DNA from: CAZIAK01 sp964537035
GTDB lineage: Bacteria > Planctomycetota > B15-G4
Direction: 5' to 3'
DNA length: 64,000 bases
NCBI GenBank assembly: GCA_964537035.1
Contig: CAZIAK010000028.1
Span: forward strand, 5,218-69,217
Part shown: positions 39,276 through 46,020 of the stretch, piece by piece
Position numbering within the stretch: position 1 is the first letter of the stretch
Layout: the number at the start of each line of letters is the position of its first letter
Notes under the pieces: generated by a model
The model's database searches: none
What the model was told of the DNA's origin: nothing
What the model saw: the letters and a program-made list of their open reading frames with translations, nothing else
Translations under genes and position numbers: made by a program

Positions 39276-40011
39276 GACGGCGATTCTCTCGGCCAATGGC
39301 CTGACCCGGCACTACCGCATGGGCGGCAAGCCCGTGCCCGTGCTCGAAGGTGCCTCGCTAGACCTCATGGCGGGCGAGAAGGTGGCCATCATGGGGCGCA
39401 GTGGCGCGGGCAAGAGCACCTTGCTCCATCTGCTGGGCCTGCTCGACCGACCAGACGCTGGATCGCTGAAGATCCGGGGCCAGGAGACCACCACCTTGTC
39501 TCGTCGGGCGCGAGCCCGGCTGCGCAACGACGAGGTGGGCTTCGTCTTCCAGTTCTATCATCTGATTCCCGAGCTCACGGCCCTCGACAACGCCCTGCTG
39601 CCTGCCATGATCGCCCACGGGCCCTTGGCCTGGTTGGGCGTGAAGCGCGAGCGCAAGGAGCGGGCCCGCGGTCTGTTCGCCGAGTTGGGGCTCGATGATC
39701 GGGCGGGTCACCGGCCAGCTCAGCTCTCGGGAGGCGAGCGCCAGCGGGTGGCCATCGCCCGGGCCCTGTGCAGCACGCCAGGGCTGCTGCTCTGCGACGA
39801 ACCCACAGGCAATCTCGACGAGCACACCAGCGACGCCATCACCGAGCTGCTCTTCGAGCTGACCGACAAGTATGCCCAGACCCTGGTCATGGTCACCCAC
39901 GACCGGGAGCTGGCCAGCAAGGCCGATCGCCTGCTGACCCTGCACGACGGCGGCCTGGTAGACGAGGGTGCGCAGGCACCCGCGCCCCGGGCCCAGGAGC
40001 TGAGCGCATGA
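39268..40011 (+). CDS. lolD: Lipoprotein-releasing ABC transporter ATPase LolD
   Basis: A 247-residue ABC ATPase with Walker A GRSGAGKST near residue 43, the LolD/MacB-specific VGFVFQFYHLIPELTALDN segment, signature LSGGERQRVAIARAL, Walker B LLLCDEPTGNLDE and the His switch MVTHDRE. The start overlaps lolC by eight bases. Adjacent permease and ATPase make the Lol assignment firm, though MacB-like efflux cannot be excluded by sequence alone. Confidence 0.9.
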   Translation: MSETAILSANGLTRHYRMGGKPVPVLEGASLDLMAGEKVAIMGRSGAGKSTLLHLLGLLDRPDAGSLKIRGQETTTLSRRARARLRNDEVGFVFQFYHLIPELTALDNALLPAMIAHGPLAWLGVKRERKERARGLFAELGLDDRAGHRPAQLSGGERQRVAIARALCSTPGLLLCDEPTGNLDEHTSDAITELLFELTDKYAQTLVMVTHDRELASKADRLLTLHDGGLVDEGAQAPAPRAQELSA

Positions 40012-40883
40012 AGCCGAACCAAGCCCTGCTGATCCTTGTTCTGGCCCTCGGTACTGCCAGCTGCGCCGTCGATGAGGCGGTCAAGTTTCGGCACATCCCG
40101 CCGGGATACAGCGGCACCTTCGAGACCTGGTGGAATGACGTCCAGATCCGGGAGCGTGGTGACTACAGAGATGGGGTCCGCCATGGTCGGGTCACGGTCT
40201 ACCACCCTGATGGGACGGTCGAGTCGTCCGGGACCTACGACAGCGGCGTGCCCGTGGGTGAAATGCGCTACTTCTCACAAGGGGGCGGGCTGCGCCTGGT
40301 CGAGATCGTCCACGACGGCGTGCTCGACGGGCCTCGAGAAGAGTACGACGTGAACGGCCGCCTGCGAGTCCTGGTGCCTTACATCAACGGGCGCCGGCAA
40401 GGGCTGGAACGTCGTTGGCACGGCAACGGGGTGGTCTCCACCGAGGGGTATTGGGCATCTGACTTGCCGTCCTCCCAGTGGCGCCATTGGGACCCGGCGG
40501 GGCGCCTGCTCAGCGTCGAGTCGTTCTGGATCGCCGAGGGCAAGGCGGTGGGCTATTTCGAGAGCACGATCGATCCCACGACCGGCGGCACCACGGCCCA
40601 GTCCATGAAGCGGCTGCAAGGGAGTCACTGGGTGGGCTGGAGGACGTTCTGGCACGACAACGGCGTGCAGTCCGGGTTGACCGAGTACGTCGATGGCCTG
40701 CGCGAAGGCCGGGACGTGAGCTGGGATCGCGGGGGGCGCAAGACCGTCGAGGGCACCCGGGTGGCCGACCTGCGCTCAGGCACCTGGCGCTTCTGGGACG
40801 AGGCTGGCCAGCTTCTCGATGAGCGGGCGTACCTGGGGGGCGAGCTGCTGGCGGAGTCCCTCGAGGGTGCCTTTGGCGGCTGA
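40008..40883 (+). CDS. MORN-repeat lipoprotein in the lolCD operon
   Basis: The ATG at 40008 overlaps the lolD stop. The 291-residue protein has a lipoprotein signal ending LGTASC (Cys at about residue 19). The rest is a row of YwqK/MORN-like units of about 22 residues: GDYRDGVRHGRVTVYHPDGTVE, YINGRRQGLERRWHGNG and YVDGLREGRDVSWDRGG. Such beta-hairpin repeats often lie on cell surfaces. Because it is translationally coupled to lolCD it may be a dedicated client or helper of the lipoprotein pathway. A longer frame from 39768 is antisense-free but overlaps lolD and is rejected. Confidence 0.78.
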   Translation: MKPNQALLILVLALGTASCAVDEAVKFRHIPPGYSGTFETWWNDVQIRERGDYRDGVRHGRVTVYHPDGTVESSGTYDSGVPVGEMRYFSQGGGLRLVEIVHDGVLDGPREEYDVNGRLRVLVPYINGRRQGLERRWHGNGVVSTEGYWASDLPSSQWRHWDPAGRLLSVESFWIAEGKAVGYFESTIDPTTGGTTAQSMKRLQGSHWVGWRTFWHDNGVQSGLTEYVDGLREGRDVSWDRGGRKTVEGTRVADLRSGTWRFWDEAGQLLDERAYLGGELLAESLEGAFGG

Positions 40884-40938
40884 GCGCAGCTGACTCCCAG
40901 GCCTTGTCGCGCTCCGGCAAAGCAAGTGGTCGTGGCTC

Positions 40939-40966
40939 TTGCCTGGCCCTTGTAGACGCCTATCCT
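40939..40966 (+). promoter_or_regulatory. Candidate sigma-70 promoter of the ETF-QO gene
   Basis: TTGCCT (40939-40944) and TATCCT (40961-40966) are spaced by 16 nt, about 70 nt before the ATG at 41037, between the MORN lipoprotein and ETF-QO genes. Confidence 0.38.
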
Positions 40967-41036
40967 GTGGGGCTCAGATCGGTAGACGGCACCACCTGGA
41001 GAGCCGGCTGATCTTGATCCACCAGGGAGCCATAGG

Positions 41037-42731
41037 ATGGCCGCCGAGCGCGAAGTCCTCGATGTCGATGTCCTTTTCGTAGGGGGTGGTCCTGCCGGCC
41101 TGGCCGGCGCCATGCACCTGCAACGCAAGATCGAGGAGCACAACACGGCGGCCCAGCAGAGCGGGGGCAAGGTGCTCGACGAGCCCTTCGTGGCCCTGGT
41201 CGAGAAGGGCGAGCCGGTGGGTGCCCACGCCATCAGCGGCGCGGTGATTGATCCCCGGGGGCTCGATGAGCTGCTGCCCGATTGGCGCGAACAGGACCCG
41301 CCCCTGGTTCCGGTGACCAGCGACGAGATGCGCTTGCTCACCAAGAGCGGCAGCTACGCCTTGCCCCACCCGCCGTGGATGAAGAATGACGGTTTCTGGA
41401 CCGGCTCGCTCAACAGCCTGGTGCGTTGGTTGGCTGACAAGGCCGAAGAGGCGGAGGTGAACCTGTTCGGCGGCTTCCCGGCATCGCAGCTGATCATCGA
41501 AGACGACGTGGTCAAGGGCGTGATCACCAACGACAAGGGTGTGGCTGCGGACGGAACGGAGAAGTCCAACTTCGAGCCAGGGGTTGAGATTCGGGCCCAG
41601 GTCACCGTGCTCTGCGACGGCTCCCGGGGCCATCTCACCAAGCAGCTGTTGCGCCACTTCTCCATCGCAGGCGAGAACCCTCAGGTCTACGAGACCGGCG
41701 TCAAGGAGACCTGGGAAGTCCCCGGCGCCAGCGCCCAGGCGGGGCGGGTCATCCATACAGCGGGTTGGCCCCTGACTCGTGATCTCTTCGGCGGGGCGTT
41801 CATCTACTTTACCGGCGACGACCAGGTGACCCTGGGGCTCATCGTCGGGCTCGAGGCCGAAGACCCGACCCTCGACATCCACGAGGAGTTTCAGCGCTTC
41901 AAGACCCACCCCTACGTGCGCCAGCTGCTCGAGGGCGGCACCCGGGTGCACTACGGCGCGAAGACCTTGCCCGCGGGAGGCTGGTGGTCCATGCCCCGGC
42001 CCTGGGTGGATGGCTGCCTGCTCGCCGGCGATAGCCTGGGCACGCTCAATGCCGCCAGACTCAAGGGCATCCACGGGGCCATGAAGTCAGGCATGCTCGC
42101 AGCAGAGGCGGCCCTCGCTGCCCTGCTCGCCGAAGACGCCAGCGGCACGGTCTTGGCGGGCTACGAGACGGCGCTGAAAGAGTCCTGGCTGGGCAAGGAG
42201 CTCTACCGCTTCCGTAACTTCCACCAGGCCGTGGCTCATGGCATCGGGCTGGGCGCCGTGTTTCACATCGGCCTGCAGATGATCACCGGCGGCCGGGGCA
42301 CGAGAGAGCGTTACCCCGTGGTGGCCGGGCACGAACGCATGGGCCGCAAGGGCTCGGGCAAGCGTCGTCACGCCGAGCCGTTCAAGCCAGACGGTCAGCT
42401 GACCTTCGACAAGCTGACCAACGTCTTCTTCTCGGGGACGAAGCACGAAGAAGATCAGCCCTGCCACTTGCAGCTGACGGTCGACGCCGAGCATTGCTCG
42501 ACCACCTGTGCCGAAGAGTACGGCAACCCTTGCCAGTACTTCTGTCCCGCGTCGGTCTACGAGATGGTCGACGGCGAGGGCGAGGTCGCGGCGGGCAGCT
42601 CGGCACGGCAGGCCTTGCAGATCAACTTCAGCAACTGCGTTCACTGCAAGACCTGCGACATCATGGATCCGTACCAGGCCATCGAGTGGGTCACGCCCGA
42701 AGGCGGCGGACCGGCCTACACGAATCTCTGA
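41037..42731 (+). CDS. Electron-transfer flavoprotein:quinone oxidoreductase
   Basis: ETF-QO passes electrons from acyl-CoA and amino-acid dehydrogenases (via ETF) to the quinone pool at the inner membrane. The 564-residue protein has an FAD-binding start (VDVLFVGGGPAGLAGAMHLQ), a central region with SGAVIDPRGLDELLPDW, a membrane-associated helix, and a C-terminal 4Fe-4S ligand set in FCPASVYEM and NCVHCKTCDIMDP, ending in IEWVTPEGGGPAY. All are standard for the family. etfA and etfB are not in the window. It implies aerobic fatty-acid or amino-acid oxidation. Confidence 0.95.
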   Translation: MAAEREVLDVDVLFVGGGPAGLAGAMHLQRKIEEHNTAAQQSGGKVLDEPFVALVEKGEPVGAHAISGAVIDPRGLDELLPDWREQDPPLVPVTSDEMRLLTKSGSYALPHPPWMKNDGFWTGSLNSLVRWLADKAEEAEVNLFGGFPASQLIIEDDVVKGVITNDKGVAADGTEKSNFEPGVEIRAQVTVLCDGSRGHLTKQLLRHFSIAGENPQVYETGVKETWEVPGASAQAGRVIHTAGWPLTRDLFGGAFIYFTGDDQVTLGLIVGLEAEDPTLDIHEEFQRFKTHPYVRQLLEGGTRVHYGAKTLPAGGWWSMPRPWVDGCLLAGDSLGTLNAARLKGIHGAMKSGMLAAEAALAALLAEDASGTVLAGYETALKESWLGKELYRFRNFHQAVAHGIGLGAVFHIGLQMITGGRGTRERYPVVAGHERMGRKGSGKRRHAEPFKPDGQLTFDKLTNVFFSGTKHEEDQPCHLQLTVDAEHCSTTCAEEYGNPCQYFCPASVYEMVDGEGEVAAGSSARQALQINFSNCVHCKTCDIMDPYQAIEWVTPEGGGPAYTNL

Positions 42732-42822
42732 CCCTCTGGCCTGCACTGTTCAAGAAGAATGCAGGACCCTGGCGAGGCGGGGCGATCAAGCGCTCCTCCG
42801 CCAGCCAGGGGTCGGGCCAGGG

Positions 42823-43425
42823 TCAGAGGTCCCAGTAGGCCTTGCCGCTGAGTGAGTTGCCGCTGAGGTTGGCCCGCAGCTCACCGGTGATCGGATCGTA
42901 GGCATAGCCTTCCGTGCCGCTGGGTCCCACCGACATGTCGTTGACGATCTTGCCCAAGTTGTTCTTGGCGATGGGATTGTCGGGGAACTTCGTCATCAGG
43001 TAGGGCCCGAACTGGGTGCCCGATGTGCCGTCCTCTTTGGTCCCTGTAGAGAGCTGGGTGAGCAGGCTGTTCCAATCGACCTGCCCTGGGTAGATCTCGT
43101 TGTGCTGGATGCGATAGAGCGAGACCGCTTGGCGTACCGTGTTGAGGTTGGCCACGAGCGCCGCTTCTTTGGTCTCGATGGAGACGCCGCTGAACTGGGG
43201 GACGACCACCGCGGCCAGAATGCCGAGGATGACCACCACGATGAGCAGCTCCACCAGGGTGAAACCCCGTTGGCGTCGCTCCGTCGAGGGCTCGGGCGTC
43301 GTGGTGCGGGGAGCGGCGTGCCTGGGGGAGAGGTTCATGGGGCTCTGCGTGTCAGGGGAAGGCTGGGGTCGGAGCGCATGGGCCGCGCTCAACAGCGGGT
43401 GGCGGGAGGCGTGAGGCTTGTTCAC
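42823..43425 (-). CDS. GspG-like major pseudopilin with long leader
   Basis: From the GTG at 43425, which overlaps the stop of the upstream pilin gene (GTGA), this is 200 residues; an ATG at 43338 is an alternative. The leader before the cleavage Gly is then 54 residues (25 with the ATG), far longer than the usual 5-25. The mature start is FTLVELLIVVVILGILAAVVVPQFSG followed by a GspG-type domain (ALVANLNTVRQAVSLYRIQHNEIYPG), ending in AYWDL. It forms a cluster with two other pilin genes 19 kb from the assembly operon. Confidence 0.82.
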   Translation of the reverse strand: MNKPHASRHPLLSAAHALRPQPSPDTQSPMNLSPRHAAPRTTTPEPSTERRQRGFTLVELLIVVVILGILAAVVVPQFSGVSIETKEAALVANLNTVRQAVSLYRIQHNEIYPGQVDWNSLLTQLSTGTKEDGTSGTQFGPYLMTKFPDNPIAKNNLGKIVNDMSVGPSGTEGYAYDPITGELRANLSGNSLSGKAYWDL

Positions 43426-44588
43426 GGGGCGGTCTCACCCTCGAGGGCTCCGTACCAACCGCTCTCGTTGAGAGACTGGCTGAGCAGCGACGCCGAGCGG
43501 GTCTGGCTGGGCCGGTAGTCGGGGGTCAGCACGACGGTGATGCTGGTGTAGGTGGCGGTTGTGGTGGTAGAGGTCAGGCTGTGACTGCCGGAGACGCTGA
43601 AGTCCACCGAGAGAGGTGTCTCCACATACTGGGAGCCAGGGATCGCGTCCTTGATGGCCAGCTTGTCAGCGGTGGAACTGGACAGCATGGGCTGGGCGGC
43701 CACGATCAGCTGGGCGTCGCCTCCAGCGGAGAAGACCAGGGTGTAGCCGGCTCCGGGGATCAGGGCGCCGCCCATGTTGCTCAGGTTGATGGTCACGTTG
43801 GTGCTGGGGATCTCCCAGGTCGATCCTGACGCTACCGCCACGGGAAGGGATGTCCCGGCGACGGTGACGCTGCCCAGGGCCGAGCCACGAGGAGCCGCCT
43901 CGCCCGGGCCGCGGGTCTCATACACGCTGATGGTGAGGTTCTGCGGGGTGCTGCCGGCGACCCATGCCAGTGGCACGGAGAGCGAGCCAAGGGAGGTGCT
44001 GGTGACCTCCTCGCTGCTGCTCGAGACGATCGTCGGCAGATCAGAATCCATGGCCGGCACGGTCATGCCCAGGGCCAGGTTGTTGCCGACAGACAGGGCC
44101 AGTGGCAGCAAGGGGTAGCTGGTGCTGCCGTGGTCGTACCAGAGGCCGCTCATGGCCGTAAGGGGGCCTTCGCGGTAACGGTCGTCGCTGGCGCCGGTGA
44201 AGACCAGGCTGGCCACGCCTTCGAAGAGGGTGTCCATGCTGCCATCAGTGCGGATCTTCACCACGTCACCGTTCTGCAGGTAGTACTCGGTGTAACCGCC
44301 TTCGTCGTTCAGCAGCTTCAGGTGCGAGGGCGACTCGATGTCCGCCCACCAGGCTTCGCGGATGTCCCGGGTCATCAGGCGCATCACGGTGTCTTCGTCG
44401 TCAGCCTGGTCAGAGGTGTCCTCGAGGTGCGCGACGGTGAGGGCGAAGGAGTACGTGGCGTGGGAGACCGCGGTCAGCAGGATCGCGCCCAGAACGCCGG
44501 CCACGAGGACCTCCGCCAAGGTGAAGCCGCGCTGGTTCCGTGCTGGGATCGTCGAGGTGCTGCCGGGGAGTGAAGATGGGGGTCTCAT
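43422..44588 (-). CDS. PilW/GspJ-like pilin with large globular domain
   Basis: A 388-residue protein with a 21-residue leader ending in Gly and then FTLAEVLVAGVLGAILLTAVSHATYS, a prepilin signal. DDEDTVMRLMTRDIREAWWADI shortly after resembles the PilW/GspJ second helix. The remaining ~280 residues are Ser/Thr/Val-rich beta structure without motifs I know; the C-terminal region (SVSGSHSLTSTTTTATYTS) is low in complexity. Probably a minor tip pilin bearing an extra exposed domain. It lies between two GspG-like genes on the same strand. Confidence 0.75.
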   Translation of the reverse strand: MRPPSSLPGSTSTIPARNQRGFTLAEVLVAGVLGAILLTAVSHATYSFALTVAHLEDTSDQADDEDTVMRLMTRDIREAWWADIESPSHLKLLNDEGGYTEYYLQNGDVVKIRTDGSMDTLFEGVASLVFTGASDDRYREGPLTAMSGLWYDHGSTSYPLLPLALSVGNNLALGMTVPAMDSDLPTIVSSSSEEVTSTSLGSLSVPLAWVAGSTPQNLTISVYETRGPGEAAPRGSALGSVTVAGTSLPVAVASGSTWEIPSTNVTINLSNMGGALIPGAGYTLVFSAGGDAQLIVAAQPMLSSSTADKLAIKDAIPGSQYVETPLSVDFSVSGSHSLTSTTTTATYTSITVVLTPDYRPSQTRSASLLSQSLNESGWYGALEGETAP

Positions 44589-44724
44589 AGGTATGGCTCT
44601 GCTCTCGGGTCTGTCGGGTGGGGCTGTGAGGGCGAGATCGTCTTCGGCGGGGTGTGACTTGAGTGGTCAGGCAGCCGCTCGCGCAGAACTCCCTGTGCTC
44701 TCTGGCCGAGGTCAGGCCACAACG

Positions 44725-44760
44725 AAAAAGGCCCCGGCGCGGACAGGATCCGCGCCGGGG
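44725..44760 (-). terminator. Rho-independent terminator after the GspG-like gene
   Basis: Read on the minus strand, a perfect 12-bp stem (CCCCGGCGCGGA with TCCGCGCCGGGG, loop 5 nt) is followed by GCC and then TTTTT. It ends the transcript of the gene at 44830-45285 and so isolates that pilin from the two downstream ones. It is the clearest intrinsic terminator in the window. Confidence 0.88.
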
Positions 44761-44829
44761 TCTTCATGGGAGAGTCAGGCGGCTGACTGCTGCGAGTGGA
44801 GGAGGGTGCCGCTCGAAACGGGGGGGGGA

Positions 44830-45285
44830 TCAGAGGTCGCTGAGCACGATGCCCGACGGGCCGGTGGCCGTGTTGTTGGCCTGGAACTGGCCGGTCGAGC
44901 TGGTGAAGAGCCAGCCACCGGTGTTGTCGATGGCCACGTCGTACTTCATGACGTTGCTGCCGCTGAACGGTTCGTTGGGCAGATCATTGCGGATGTAGGG
45001 ACCGTAGGTGGTGCCGGAAGTCGCGCCGTCTACGCCGGTCGTGCCGGTGAGCTGAAGAACGAAATCGGTATCACCATCGGGGAAGGAGTCATCGTGCTGC
45101 ACTTTGTACATCTCGATGGCTTGGCGCACCGTGGCGAGGTTGGAGGCCAAGGCGGCTTCCTTCGATTCGTTGGCGGCGCTGTTGAACTGCGGGATCACCA
45201 CAGCGGCCAAGATGCCGAGGATGATGACCACGATGAGCAGCTCGACCAGGGTGAAGCCGGCCTGCTTGCGGTTTTGGGAAGACAT
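44830..45285 (-). CDS. GspG-like major pseudopilin/pilin
   Basis: A 151-residue pilin with a 10-residue leader (MSSQNRKQAG) and FTLVELLIVVIILGILAAVVIPQFNSAANESKEAALASNL, near-identical in its first half to the other GspG-like protein here. The calcium-loop region of GspG is represented by DTDFVLQLTG and a GPYIRNDLPNEPF segment. GGAG lies 8 nt before the ATG. A strong terminator follows, so it is transcribed alone and probably most highly, as expected for a major subunit. Confidence 0.9.
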   Translation of the reverse strand: MSSQNRKQAGFTLVELLIVVIILGILAAVVIPQFNSAANESKEAALASNLATVRQAIEMYKVQHDDSFPDGDTDFVLQLTGTTGVDGATSGTTYGPYIRNDLPNEPFSGSNVMKYDVAIDNTGGWLFTSSTGQFQANNTATGPSGIVLSDL

Positions 45286-45414
45286 ACTGAAAGCTCCGTG
45301 AAGTGAGGACGGCTCGGGGTCGCCTCATGGAGACGATCGACCTGACGTCGTGAGAGCTGTTTCGTCCTTCCCCCCCAGTGACTTGACTGATTCGGTATCA
45401 AATCGGCTGCAGCC

Positions 45415-45624
45415 CATATCGATCGGGGGCGCCTGGCCCCTGGAGGCCTGTCTTCGGGTGTTTGGAGCCNNNNNNNNNNNNNNNNNNNNNNNNNNNNNNN
45501 NNNNNNNNNNNNNNNNNNNNNNNNNNNNNNNNNNNNNNNNNNNNNNNNNNNNNNNNNNNNNNNNNNNNNCATATCGATCGGGGGCGCCTGGCCCCTGGAG
45601 GCCTGTCTTCGGGTGTTTGGAGCC
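45415..45624. other. Assembly gap (100 N) flanked by identical 55-bp ends
   Basis: Bases 45415-45469 and 45570-45624 are the same 55 bp on both sides of exactly 100 N (45470-45569). An identical 55-bp overlap looks like two contig ends sharing a k-mer that the scaffolder failed to merge, so the gap is probably artificial; a true tandem duplication is the alternative. Confidence 0.8.
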
Positions 45625-45659
45625 TCGTCCCCGGACCGGCGCCTGGCTGAGCGGAGGCC

Positions 45660-45753
45660 GGGCCAGGGGCTGGGCCAGGGGCTGGAGCGGCGGGCCCTGC
45701 GGGTCTGGGGAGCCCGGGCCTGGTGCTGGCCTGGTGCTGGCCTGGTGCTGGCC
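45660..45753. repeat. GC-rich short tandem repeats
   Basis: Two copies of GGGCCAGGGGCT (45660-45683) are followed, after 37 nt, by three copies of TGGTGCTGGCC (45721-45753). They lie beside the assembly gap and may explain why assembly broke there. Confidence 0.75.
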
Positions 45754-45790
45754 TGGGTCAGCTCGCCGCCAGCCCAAGAGGGGGGGCGAA

Positions 45791-45866
45791 TGGTGGACGG
45801 TAGGGGGGTCGAACCCCTGACCTTCTGGCTGCCAGCCAGACGCTCTACCAGCTGAGCTAACCGCCC
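45791..45866 (-). tRNA. tRNA-Ala (anticodon GGC)
   Basis: A 76-nt cloverleaf on the minus strand. The acceptor stem GGGCGGT pairs with ACCGTCC and contains the G3:U70 wobble that is the identity mark of alanine tRNAs. The D-loop is TTAGCTCAGCTGGTAGAGC, the anticodon stem TCTGG/CCAGA encloses CTGGCAG with anticodon GGC, and the T-arm is GGGGTTCGACCCC. The 3' CCA is encoded. It reads GCC codons. Confidence 0.96.
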
Positions 45867-45903
45867 ACGAACCACCCGGAGAAACCCCGGGTCGTGGGGC
45901 GAG

Positions 45904-45933
45904 AATCTACGGCAAGGCGCGACCTTGGTGCAA
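45904..45933 (-). promoter_or_regulatory. Sigma-70 promoter of tRNA-Ala
   Basis: On the minus strand TTGCAC (45933-45928) and TAGATT (45909-45904) are separated by 18 nt, and the -10 box ends 37 nt before the mature tRNA. It is the best-matched promoter here and supports TAnnnT as this organism's -10 form. Confidence 0.6.
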
Positions 45934-46020
45934 AGGTTTTCTAACGGCGATCGGGGCTCGTTACCCTGTGGCCGCCCCAAGCCACCACGAGCCTCCTCCC
46001 AGCGGGCCTCCCGCCTGACG

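Larger units (their letters stand above)
45286..45790. other. 505-bp non-coding region containing assembly gap 1
   Basis: Between the pilin start and tRNA-Ala no credible gene is seen. Open frames run through the N block and are artefacts. The region holds a fixed 100-N gap with identical flanks and GC-rich tandem repeats. Confidence 0.6.
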
